A stretch of 64,000 nt of DNA, from assembly GCA_951799445.1 (NCBI GenBank), contig OX637287.1, positions 30,646,224-30,710,223 on the forward strand. Reading direction: 5' to 3'. Both the position numbers and the translations under genes were made by a program. Shown piece after piece: positions 24,295 to 35,034 of this stretch (its first letter is position 1; each line of letters opens with the position of its first letter). The notes below the pieces were generated by a model. It did no database searches. It worked only from the letters and a program-made list of their open reading frames with translations, and was not told the DNA's origin. The DNA is from Pseudisothecium myosuroides (Eukaryota > Streptophyta > Bryopsida > Hypnales > Lembophyllaceae).

Positions 24295-24754
24295 AGGTAA
24301 CTACATCTAAAATGGACCACTCCTCAAAATTGACCCCTATTTTGAAGGGAAAATGAATTGGGAGGATATCCCAAATGGTACACATTAAAGGACAAATGTA
24401 AGATGGAGTTAAGGCCCATTTCAAATAGTGTGCAACTTTAATAAAAGAATTGTGGAGGTGGCAACCTCACGAGTGGTCCATTTTGGGTACACTTTCCGTT
24501 GGTTTAACTTCTTCTCTTTGACATTTCTTCATGTGCATCAAATTGATTTTGGCATCACCTAAATATCACTTTTAGCACCGTGCACCTTGTATCTTTGAAA
24601 ATTTGTAACTAATTCATAGCGCATCCAAAAATTATGAAACCACTTGCATTTTGATTCATAGTCCTTCACCTATATACAAAAATTGTTGTTCATTTTCTAG
24701 AGCATATTGTTCATGCCACAGAGCTTAACTGTGCGATTTTAGGTGTAGTTACCT
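24295..24754. mobile_element. Family C-like element, 460 bp
   Basis: AGGTAACTACATCTAAAAT at the left and the matching inverted end (TTTTAGGTGTAGTTACCT) at the right, with TA on both sides (24293-24294, 24755-24756). Contains a family C block near 24450 (GAGTGGTCCATTTTGGGTAC). Longer than other C copies. Confidence 0.78.
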
Positions 24755-24756
24755 TA

Positions 24757-25194
24757 CATAATTCAAAGTCGACAATTAAATCCCAAGATTTGAAGTAAGG
24801 GCAAGGAGGGAGGGTCCCGGGGCTGAGCTGAATGGGAGCATGTCACATGGAGGATGTGATGAGTCTCGTGCAAATTGCCCAAAAATATCAAGTCCATCTT
24901 CATTCTCCAGCCAAGAAGGCAAAGTCGGGGACGGAGGGTGAATGTGTCGAAACAGTCTGCTGTGGAATGGCCAGTGATGGTTGCATCATGAGGTCTTGAG
25001 GATGGACAGCTGCACAACGAAGGAAATTCCAAGTAGATATGTTAGTCATGAAACATGGCAAGCACAATTCTTTCTGTGAAGTGTATATCACACAACACAT
25101 GTACAACACAAAAAAATTTATGCCTGCAATAGGCTTGTCCAAACTTGTGTGTGAAATGGGGTCAGTTACCTTATATGCAACCATGTCCGGCTTT
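24757..25194. other. GC-richer spacer, nothing recognised
   Basis: Overlapping minus-strand ORFs of about 90 aa have no family resemblance. It may be retroposon debris. Confidence 0.35.
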
Positions 25195-25213
25195 GAAAAT
25201 GTGTAGCATTTGT

Positions 25214-25300
25214 CCTGTCAGGCCACTTGTGGCTGATGGGCTTTGTATGTTACCTCTCTGCAATGGAACTCGTTTCTTTTGTTTCAAAAAAAAGAAAAAA
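25214..25300 (+). mobile_element. Short poly(A)-tailed retroposon with 19-bp target duplication
   Basis: GAAAATGTGTAGCATTTGT at 25195-25213 and GAAAATGTCTAGCATTTGT at 25301-25319 flank an 87-bp insert ending in TTTTGTTTC and an A-rich tail. This is the pattern of a strongly 5'-truncated LINE or a SINE. The 3' part is like the reverse copy at 37390-37480 (GGCCACTTGTG, then GTTAC, then TTTGTTTCAAA). Confidence 0.85.
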
Positions 25301-25319
25301 GAAAATGTCTAGCATTTGT

Positions 25320-25556
25320 TGGACGTTTGTGAGTGATTCCATATGTTCAGCCTTGTGTCGACTCCAATGTGAACCAATTTGCGTTACACTTGGTATGGCT
25401 GTCCTTAGATGGAAGGACTTGTCTCGCATCACCTTGCTACACGAGATACTTGTGACATTCTTTATTTCGAGGGGCAAGCAATGGAGTAAGCTCCATATGG
25501 TTTCATCTGTGACAATGTAGGAAGTGTTGGATCTCTTGATCACAATGTGTGGTTAT
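25320..25556. other. Spacer, nothing recognised
   Basis: Overlapping short ORFs on both strands only. Confidence 0.35.
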
Positions 25557-25704
25557 TTAACCCTGTAAGGATGTGGCCCCCTATGACCAAGGTAGTCACC
25601 AAAATTTTCCTATGATTGGACCAATAGGTGCATTCCCTTTTTCTAAAGTAACAATGAAATCATCCATTGGACCACTTTGGTTTGCAGCGTTGTTACAGGA
25701 TTAA
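25557..25704 (+). mobile_element. Family E TTAA mini-element
   Basis: TTAACCCTGTAAGGATG at 25557 and GTTGTTACAGGA-TTAA ending 25704. 148 bp. Internally like 24053-24206. Confidence 0.65.
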
Positions 25705-26011
25705 GACTATTGTCATCAATAATATCTGTTTGTGTGAGTTGAAGTGGGGTCATATACATGGATGAGTCATAAGTCATTGAACAATTCTCACGTCTTGGTT
25801 ACTTCTAGGCAATTGATAAAGACATGTCTAGTGACCAAACCTTTATTCTTCGCTAGGAAAAGAGGCTAGTTGCATCAACATGAACTACATCTACAACAAC
25901 TAGAGAAAGTTTGTAGAGGTTCTTAAAATTGAGCTTAGTCTATGACATAAAATGTCAGCACATGCCTAAATGCCCAAAGGGAGTCCTCCCTCCAAAATCA
26001 CCTCCAACTAG
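25705..26011. other. Spacer, nothing recognised
   Basis: No supported gene. Confidence 0.35.
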
Positions 26012-26278
26012 CATTAGAAGAGATTTGAGGGCTGCGAAGGGCCGTTTTAGGCTGTTCCCGCAGTTGGGAACAGTCAGAATATAAAAATAATAAAAAAATA
26101 AAAAAATAAAAAAAGTATAAAAAAAACTATTTTAAAAAACTATTTTAAAATTAATTTATTATTATTTTTTGACGTGGCACAGTCTTGGCCATGTCAGATT
26201 ACTGCTCCCAGGTCGTTCCCAGGGGTTCCAGGGCTTGATAACTCGCAGGCTCTTAGAGCCCTCAAATTTCTTCTAATG
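26012..26278. mobile_element. TA-flanked inverted-repeat element H
   Basis: GAAGAGATTTGAGGGCT at the left and its inverted match with one change at the right, each flanked by TA. The middle has a low-complexity A/T run and a GTTCCC inverted motif pair (CTGTTCCCGCAG / GGGAACAG). About 260 bp, non-coding. Confidence 0.7.
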
Positions 26279-26359
26279 TGTTTCTAAAATGAAAGTATAA
26301 TTTTTTAAAATCTAATTGCAATATCTTATTCATCACTATCAAATTAATCTAAAAATTAT

Positions 26360-27105
26360 AAATCAAATTGTGATAGATGTGTCTCCTTGTCTTCTGTTTC
26401 CTTGAAAATTTGTTACAAAATACTTTGATTTGCAAAGAAGAGACCCTACACCAATATACTCTTAAATAGATGATTTTTGCCCTTCATACCTTAGGTGCAA
26501 TTTTTTAGTAAAGAAAAGAAAAGTTTGACTCAAGAAAGATAAAGTAAAAAGAATGAAAACCCCCAAAGCTAGGTAGAAAACTAGCAAAGCCTAAAGTCCC
26601 AAATTCAAAAGAAGTTACCGAGCCTAAGCATTTTGAAAAAACATTTAACTTGGGAGACATGTCCTAATAGGTGCATTTTTCATTTTTACAATTTTATTGA
26701 AGATCATTCATTAAAAGAGTTAAACTTGGGTTAGACCAAATACTAGATGAGTTTCATGATTTTTCCAGATTTTTCCACGTGTTGTAGACTAGTTCCATAC
26801 AGAGTTCAGTAGGAAGTTTCAAATCTCATATCCTCCTCATATGGAGTAGAATGTTTGCATCACTTTTAGTAGATACCTCTATTGCATCCAGTAGTCATAA
26901 CAAATATTTGAACTAGTTTTGGATATAAGTGAGTTTCTTATTCTCTGGTAACAAATATTGATGTTAATTTTGGAAATAAGTAAACTTTTTGGTTGCATTA
27001 ATATGAAGATGTACAATACTAAATTATTTCATATCGGAATTAGTATGATTTAGTTCAAAAACTTATGGAAAAAAAGTTAATATATAACATTTTAATATTT
27101 ATATG
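26360..27105 (+). repeat. Repeat G, copy 2 (without insertions)
   Basis: Collinear with 14440-16740 but lacking the family A and F insertions found there. Shared blocks include ATACTTTGATTTGCAAAGAAGA, GGAGACATGTCC, AGTTTCAAATCTCATA and GTTAATTTTGGAAATAA. Confidence 0.65.
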
Positions 27106-28109
27106 TTTTCATACTAATTTGAGTGATGAAATAAATTTTAGTATGAAGGCAAATTGCAGTATTGAAAATAAAATTTGCTTGATTTTTAGTATAGGCACGA
27201 CTCTATCCAATTGAATTTTTTTGGAATGACAATAAGGCATGGTAAAAGCCAATCTAACCACATCAAGTGGTCTTCTTCCTAAATGGAGGTTTAAATCCCA
27301 TCTATGCAAAAAGTGGGGATCAAACACAAAATAAGTACCACAATCAAGAGGGATCTATAATCCTTTAGTGTTAGAAGTCATTATAAAATTATTATTTTAA
27401 ATTGTATTCCGTATAATATAATACAAGACACTTTGTAAAACCCTAAAAGAATATCAAGTCACTCCCATTGTGCAATACTAAGGTATGTGCATCTACAATC
27501 ACCATTGCCCAAAATCCAACACTTACATTTCATCCTAAAAAATCAACACTAAAACCTAGCTACTCATGACACTGAAAACAACTTCAACATGAGAGCCTAA
27601 GAAAAGCTTAGTGTAGATTTTTTGGTATGTACAATGGAACCTCTCATAATGCAAATTCCCTACTTGCATTAACTAATTGTAATTCTATATTTGCATACTT
27701 CTCATGTGCATAAAGTCTACTACACAAAGCATTAATGGATGTGATTGTGTCATACATCACTAATTTTTTTAGTTGAACAACCAATTTGAACCAATCAAAT
27801 ACAATTTATGTACTTCATGAGCATGTTTAATTAATTGGATTTGGGCACTTAAGCTTCTTTATGTGCATATAGCTAAAAATTTCTTCCACCATTCCCATGC
27901 AATAAAGGAGGTTTCACTGTATTTCCAAAGACCCAATTTTAAATTTTCAAAAACCTATTTTTACCGTGCCCCCCAAAATGCATAGTAAAGTGTGGTGAAA
28001 TCCTCTTTTTCATGCCAACGAGACCCAAAAGTAAATATAGTTTAGGTTTAATAATAGCAACTATGCTCAGTTGTAATCAGGGACGAGTATAACTTAGGTG
28101 TGGCATACC
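27106..28109. other. Spacer, nothing recognised
   Basis: The 27109-27327 ORF is not supported as a gene. A short match to the end of repeat F is at about 28048-28076. Confidence 0.4.
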
Positions 28110-29780
28110 TCATCATATTATATATATATTCCAAGCAAGGCTTTCGACTTCATGCTCCTCGAAGCGGTTTGGCACTCATCATTCATCAGTCTGTCCTCGC
28201 CACCTCTGGAATCCTGCTCTCCATATTGTAAGTCGCTCTCTTTCCTTGCACTTGTCTACCCTGTTGCAACAATTCTTTCGGCTTGGATCTAGCTGCTTAG
28301 CGATGGACGCTTGTGCTGAGTAGTGCCGGGAGTTTCTTGTTGGCTCGAAAGGCCACGAACATCGCTGGTGGCATCATCGCAGATATGATGACGCCTCTGT
28401 ATGTGAAACTCTTGTTTGCTGCTCTTCCCAAACCCTAAAACTTGGACTCTCCGTAATGCAATCTTAGAATTTGGACTCTCCGTATTGCAATTCATCATCG
28501 AGATCTCTGCTTCTTCTGCTATCCGTTTTAGGAAAAAATAAATAAAAATTGAAGTTTTTAGAAAAAAAAATTGAAGTTTAGTTCGTGCTCTCCGCGGTTG
28601 TTGAAGGTTTTAGCCTAGTCTGGAAGTAGGATTTCTGAGAATTGAGCAGATCATTGTGGCGCGTTGTTACTGTTTGATGGCGATTATACATGAGCAGCGT
28701 TTTGCTACTGATAACTGAACTAAGGCTACCAGTGATTTGTCGTAATAGTGCGTGTGACACTAATTTAGCTATTTAGCGAATTCGCTAAGGTTGAAGTAGT
28801 GCAAATGTAGATTGAAACAATACCGTGATGTATCACTTTCCACAAAAGTAAAATTTTGTGGAAACACTAATTTTCCAGGTGACGCTGATTTTCCCTTACT
28901 CCTTGATAGGACAAATTAGTGTATCAGTTGCTTGAGAGTTGACCTCCCTATTGCTAGCTGGGTGCTTAGGTAGTTTGGTCTCCTCTTTTATCTTTAGTTT
29001 GGTTTTTTTACGGTTTAGTTTGAACGACAGCTCTGGTCTTGAGGTTTTGGAGAGGTTTGTGGTTTTTGGGATTGAGATTAAACTATTTCGTGCAGAAGGT
29101 TGGATCTGAGCACGGTGCGACACTCTTTAATTTAATAGAATTCGATGAGTTCAGATGAATATTAATACTAAGGATGCTGAGACGACCTCCCGACCCTGAA
29201 ATGTACAACCTGTGTACATTGAAAAATCCAATTTCACCCCATGTGTCGGATGAGCCTAGAGGATACTAACGTATTTCTGTTGTGTTTTTGAATTGCTCAG
29301 TCGCTCTCCAACAGCGTGTCAGAAGGCGCGACACGCTTCATTAATCGTATGAAAGGTATTCTTTGCTATTCCGTTTGCTGTTCCAGCCAGCTGATTATCA
29401 TATTTCACTTTTATGTTCACCAGCGTTTTCACAGCAGCACTAGGAGTATAGGAGATTTGAATTCATCACTCTGATTATTGTGCCCTCAGTTGCACGATTT
29501 TTGAGTTCAATAAACTGCTTAGGAATGGAATCACATTGCTTTCTATGTCCATTTTTTGTAGTTATAACGGAGTTGCTAATTGTACCGCGACCTCTTCAAC
29601 TCCGAAACGACCTTGTACTATATTTTTCAATTTGTTCATGGTATCTGAATAACGTGATGATTACCAAGAGAATACCAAATTGAACATGTAGAATTATAAC
29701 AATACTCCTGTTTCAATCTACACCTTGTTGTCTGGTTTTACAATCAATCTCTTGCATGATCAGTGAACAAACACATATCT
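28110..29780 (+). pseudogene. Truncated duplicate of the DUF538 gene (5' half only)
   Basis: Collinear with 43100-44590: 5' UTR, exon 1, intron 1, exon 2 and part of intron 2. The exon 1 relic (28303-28398) has an extra T that shifts the frame into an early stop after six codons, plus a 9-bp length change near its end. The exon 2 relic (29301-29355) is intact and differs from the active copy by one synonymous base. Exon 3, which carries most of the DUF538 domain, is missing; homology ends near 29780, about 50 bp before the aldose 1-epimerase start codon. Intron 1 is longer than in the active gene (902 versus 671 bp). It may still be transcribed and could supply promoter or leader sequence to the downstream gene; that is inference. 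Confidence 0.85.
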
Positions 29781-29826
29781 CTTACATGATCAGTGATCAG
29801 GGAAGTGAAGGGGTTGTAAGTTAGCG

Positions 29827-32800
29827 ATGGGTGTGAGCAAGGCGGGTCGCTTGACGGAGGAGTGCGTGGGCGATGGCGTGTTCCTCTACACGTTGGAGCG
29901 CGGGTCTGTGCGGGCCGTCTTCAGCAACTGGGGGGCCACGCTCATATCCTTGCACGTGCCGGATGCGCAAGGTAATTACTAACGATCTATCAACAAGCAA
30001 AGCGTTGTGCTGTGTGGCCTCCTTTCCCGTTTCCTTCTTCGCAATTTTGTCCCGATAGCTCCGATGTTGCATACTTCGTCGAGAATTGTTGTTGCTTTCT
30101 CTTACGGCGTGAGATATTGTTTTCGTATCGCGGATTGGGTGAGGGCTTGAGTCTCCTTGCAATCGACACCCCTTTCACGACAACACGGAAATTGTGGATT
30201 ATCAACCCTGTAGTTTTTTTTCTTTCCTTTTATATTTTAATTTGTGGCTGTTGCAATGAGCCAGGGGCGTCTTTTTAATATTCGTGCAAACTGAAATAGT
30301 ACTAATTTCCATCCCAATATCTTGCGGTGACACTAATTACTGACACTTGTCTTGCAGTGACACTAATTTTGCTTCCTCTTTTTATAGGATGAATCCGTGC
30401 TAGACGGAAGTGTACAATGAAAGAGCTTGTTGAATGTGATCCCTGTCGGACATGAGAAATAGAACCTATTACAATTGACAATTGGATTGCGTTGCAGGAG
30501 AATATGGTGACATTGTCCTGGGCTTTGACACCTTGGATCCTTACAAGGTGAGCCTCGTTATTTCCAACTCTTGAATGTGTCTCAGAGACTCTGCACTTCG
30601 TTTTGTGTGAGTTTTATAGGTGTCAGTTGCCGTTGCTCCTAGGCTAGTTTGGCACGAACCGATTCATTTTTTGAAATGCTGAATATCTAGGATTTTTTTT
30701 CCGGAGATCATAACATTGTCCAGCTGTGAGTCGGGGGTTTCTTTGGCTCAATCCTTGGGAAATTCAAACTGTCAGGCTTGTAGTTAATTCACTTTGTCCA
30801 AATCATCATGGGCAACCGCATTTCTGTCTCATAATCTCCTTTCAATCTTGAGTTTCCACACCTTTAAAAGCCAGCTCCGCTTACCTAGCAAATCTCGTAG
30901 TTGGATTTTCAGCCCCTGATGTAAACTTAACATTCTGCCTTTGACCTTTAACTCTTGGTAACAATCAGTCCAGCTGAATAATGTTAGGATTTGGAAATTC
31001 AATTCAGAAATTCGTCAAATACTGCAGGTGCCTAACCTAGATTTAACAAATTAGTTCATTATTAGGCACTGGGGTTCTGAATGAAGGTTCTTAAGCAAGC
31101 CTTAGAATGTGATTGGGACTCATCATACTTTGGCATGGTTGATTAATGAGGGCCAGGACGGTACATCACCCTATTTCGGAGCCTTAGTGGGACGCGTAGC
31201 GAATCGAATCGCTCGAGGCACGTTCACACTGGACGGGAAGCGCTACACTTTGCCCATCAACAATGGACCCAATTCTCTTCATGGTGCTTCTCTTTCCTGC
31301 ATTTCAGAGTTGTAGTGATACATGTGTGTATGATTGTTATGTAATATTTGCTTCTTCAATGGACCAAACGGCCCATAGTGGTCACATTTTAATCTATTTT
31401 TTGGTAGTTCTGAGTAGGTCATATGGAAACTTTCATTTGTCATATTTTATTGTTTTGTTTTCGGACCAAATCGTGCAACGTCCCTCACTTATTGTGGAGA
31501 TACAAAATTTGGACTATATTTTTTCACACTATGATCAATCGAGTTAGTCATTTTAGAACCATTATTCCTTGGCTTTTCAGAAGTTAATACGTGCTTCCTC
31601 TGATTTGCTTAGTTTCCTGTTTTGTGCAGGTGGTCTCAATGGGTTTGACAAAGTTGTGTGGGAAGCGAGGAAGGTGGTGGATAGTAATGGCCCTTCAGTA
31701 CAGTTTACTTACCACAGCCATGACGGGGAACAAGGTTATCCTCTTGTCATTCTTTCCGTCCAGGTTGCAATCATGTTCACCAAAATTCTGGAGCTATGAA
31801 ATGACTTCTAAAAAATTTACCACAGATTGACGAGTATGATTATACTAGATGAGTGTGCTTCAAAATGCTGTAAATATGATACCTTAACTAATGATTTCAA
31901 ATTAACTAATATTGCCTGACAAATATGACTAAGAACGAATGTGATTTAAGGTTCAATAAACCGAATGTCTTCACCTTTGATTGATTTAAAAAATGCGAAC
32001 TCAAACTGACAAATATGACAATAGATGAGTGTCATTCAATGTGTGATTTCCTCACTGTGAGCAGGGTATCCCGCTGATCTTGATGTATCCGTGACTTGAG
32101 CCCTTAGACGATTTGCCACTGACGGACTCAAAGTAACGGATCCTGACTGAAAATAAGACTAACGAATGTAATTCAAAGTGTAATAAACATAATTTCTTAA
32201 CCGTTGATTACCTTAAAAAAAAAAAATTCAAACTGACGAATTTGACGGTAGATGAGTGTGATTCAGTATGTGATTTCTTCAGTGTGAGCAGGGTACCCTG
32301 TTGATCTTGATGTCTCCTTGACTTGAGCCATGAGATGAATTTCCACTGATGATCTCTAGGAAATAACCACAGATTGACAAGTATGATGACTGTAGACTTC
32401 TCCGATAACTGATTAAAAATAAATAAAAATGCAAACTGACATATTTGACCGAAGATGACTCTGATTCAAAATGTGATTTCTCCACTGTGAGCAGGGTATC
32501 CCAGCGACCTGGACGTCTCAGTGACGTACACCCTAAGCAGCGACAACGAGCTCCGAACCGAAATGCAAGCAAAGCCGGTGAACAAGGCCACCCCCGTGAA
32601 CCTCGCACAGCACTCCTATTTCAACTTGGGAGGCCACAACAGTGGCAATGTGCTGCAGCACCGAGTTCGGTTATGGAGCACAAGCTACACACCCGTGGAC
32701 GAAACGCACACTCCCACTGGGGAGGTGGTGCCAGTGCGAGGCACCCCGTTTGATTTCACAGAGGAGGCTTCCATTGGCAGCCGCATCCACCAAGTGCCCG

Positions 32801-33156
32801 GTGGGTACGACCACAACTTCGACCTCCGCAACGGACTTGCCGATCCTGCAGCAGGGGAGGCTCCGTTGCAGCAGGGGGAAGGAGGCTTGCGCATCGCTGC
32901 CAAAGTCTGGGACCCTGTCAGCAAGCGTGCCATGGAGGTTTTCACCACTGCTCCTGGGGTGCAATTCTACACTGGGAACTTTTTGAATGGGGTGGTGGGG
33001 AAAGGAGGCGCTCACTACAACGTCCATGCTGGTGTGTGCTTTGAAACACAAGGCTTTCCAAACGCTGTCAACGAGCCTCGGTTCCCTTCTGTCATCGTCC
33101 GTCCCGGGGAAACCTACAGGCATGTCATGGTGTACAGATTTTACACCCAGTCTTGA
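29827..33156 (+). CDS. Aldose 1-epimerase (galactose mutarotase), five exons, 362 aa
   Basis: Catalyses interconversion of alpha and beta anomers of aldoses such as galactose and glucose; cytosolic in plants as far as known. Exons: 29827-29971, 30498-30547, 31157-31283, 31630-31734, 32495-33156; introns begin GT and end AG, and the joined CDS is 1089 nt. Residues 1-362 cover the whole fold at normal family length. Recognisable signatures: FGALVGRVANRI at 72-83, SLHGG at 105-109 (His107), HSYFNLGGH at 182-190 (His182), GGYDHNF at 245-251 (Asp248), and FETQ at 325-328 (Glu326, general base by family analogy). All expected catalytic residues are present. No signal peptide. The start is the first ATG after the duplicated DUF538 fragment. 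The exon 3 acceptor (GGCCAG at 31151-31156) has a weak pyrimidine tract and is the least certain boundary. Intron 4 contains decayed copies of the exon 5 start. Confidence 0.93.
31920..32494 (+). repeat. Tandem units of about 225 bp in epimerase intron 4
   Basis: Two earlier units repeat the sequence that precedes and begins exon 5. Each has a GTGAGCAG acceptor (ends near 32064 and 32291) followed by codons for Tyr-Pro-Ala/Val-Asp-Leu-Asp-Val-Ser, then Thr and TGA. The true junction is at 32494/32495. The blocks upstream (AAACTGAC, GATGAGTGTGATTCA, TGTGATTTC) occur in each unit. The start of intron 4 (31731-31760) may hold a further, more decayed copy. Confidence 0.85.
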
Positions 33157-34645
33157 GTTATTCCTTGTGACGTTTTTGCTCATGTGAGACCTTGAATGAA
33201 CCAACTTGTAAGGTTCGCCGGATCCATAGGAGAACTTGAGTTAGATTCCTCACTGTTACTGTGATATACCATCAACCGTTTAGAAGTTATTTGAAGAATT
33301 TGAAGAGTCATATGTGACTCCAAGACAGTGTGTTCCCTTTGATCACTATTGCACGTAACCTTAAACCCCAGACGGTGAACCAATCCTAAACCCTGTATAT
33401 ATATTAATTTTTTTGTTGAGTGTATGTGAGGGAATATCTTGGTGGAGCTGACTGTGAAGCTTGCTACTTTTTGACTTATGGGGATTTCCTCTTGGGTACC
33501 GATTGAGAACTCATTCAGAGAATCATTTTTAGGAAGTTTTTTTTATTGAAGGTTCAAAGTTGTTCCAATACGTCCTCACTTTTCTAATCGGCTTTTAATT
33601 AGCTATCAAACCAATTACGGATGGCTGTTTTTACTCTAGTTTAGTAATGCTGGCATAGGAAGGCAGAAATTAGTGATGTCATGAAAAATATACAGCAGGG
33701 AAGTGTACTGTACTGTACTGTACAGCAGGAGAGGGAGTTTTCAATTCTTGCAATTTTATTAATTTAATAAGTTACATGTTTCCATTTTATAACGCTGTTT
33801 GTATTCTTTCAGTTATTGGCATGTATTCTGTGAGTCAAATCTGCATTCTCGTTGTGCACTTCCCTTCTATGTTTGTGTGCTGGGCAGTGGGGTCCGATGT
33901 TCTTACAAACTGCCTATTGTGGGATTCAAAGAATTTTGCATAATGTAAAATAGAGTTCCCATTTTGTAATGTGCATAGTGGTAAGTTGAGAATTTGAGAT
34001 CGCATTGTAATGCAATCTCAGTCAAGCGTGCCCTCAAGCAATTTGATCTTTGATCTTCTCATTGTGCAAGGGAGGGACCTAAAAACTCAATTTTGGAAGA
34101 ACACAACCTAATGTAATCAGATTGCATGCCTTCTTGTCACTCCCCAAAAAATAGTATTTGACTAAAAATCCAAATGCAAACTAGAATTAAAAGCAAAGTA
34201 GGTGCACAAAGAGTGAATTTCACAACTTTTTAGGATAATTCTAATGTAGAAATATCTAAAGTGAAAGTAGGATAAGTAGTTTGGAAGAATATTGTATAGT
34301 TTTGTGGTTGATTCATTTTAGAGATTTGGCCTTCAAAAAAGTAATAAGAGGTGTTGCTTTTATCCCTCACTACCTAAGGGAAAAGACATTCAAAGTTTGA
34401 ATAAATAATGGATGAACACAAAAATGTTCCAAATATACAAAGTTTTATTTTTTCCATCCATCTAATTGTTTGTAGATTTTTGTGTTAATTCTTAAAAAAA
34501 TATTAAAAAAAGACTTTCAAGGCCAACTTTGTTATGCAAATATTCTTTAGTTCAAAGCATGTTTCTTTTCTATATACAATTATGTTTACCTTCTAAAAGT
34601 AAGATTTCTAATTCAAAAAATGACCCGTCAAATACATCTTCACAA
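33157..34645. other. 3' flank of the epimerase gene, then spacer
   Basis: Probable 3' UTR up to about 33.4-33.9 kb; I cannot fix the end. A short GTACT tandem run is at 33705-33724. Nothing else recognised. Confidence 0.4.
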
Positions 34646-34943
34646 AACATTGTTAACCTAGCTTGAGGGGGTCCCTTTAGCTTCTTTAGATAGTGGGAGC
34701 TCCCATTGATAAAAGTTCTCGACATGAATAAAAAATGTGTTGTAGAATTTTATGTAGGGAGGAGGGGATGGGCTTAGGGATGAGCTAGCTCACACGGAGT
34801 TGCCCAGCACCAACAATCGAGCAAGAAATCACTTTTGAACAGCCAATGACTTAAGTCACATTATAACTGAATTCTCCGCAAGGTATGTAAAGGGGAATTA
34901 GACCTACACTTGGAAGGTGGACATTTAGCTGCTTAACAATGTT
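34646..34943. mobile_element. Repeat I, copy 2
   Basis: AACATTGTTAA at 34646 and TTAACAATGTT ending 34943; partner of 21316-21591. Also followed by a family A element. Confidence 0.6.
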
Positions 34944-35034
34944 ATAGAATAAACAAGTAGACAAAAAATCTTTAAAACTCATTGTAATTGAAATTTGATA
35001 TTTGAACTTTATTCGAGGATAATTCTTGTGAAAA

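Noticed and set aside
24763..25184. Two overlapping minus-strand ORFs of about 90 aa
   Set aside because: No recognisable domain and no exon signals; the region borders retroposon and TA elements.
28896..29123. Minus-strand ORF similar to one at 43748-43930
   Set aside because: Similarity comes from the duplicated DUF538 intron, not from a conserved protein.
29821..30162. 113-aa minus-strand ORF over epimerase exon 1
   Set aside because: Antisense to a well-supported exon with no family resemblance.
32671..33204. 177-aa minus-strand ORF
   Set aside because: Lies opposite epimerase exon 5, GC-rich shadow of the real frame.
33705..33724. GTACT tandem run
   Set aside because: Four units only; simple slippage, no further structure.
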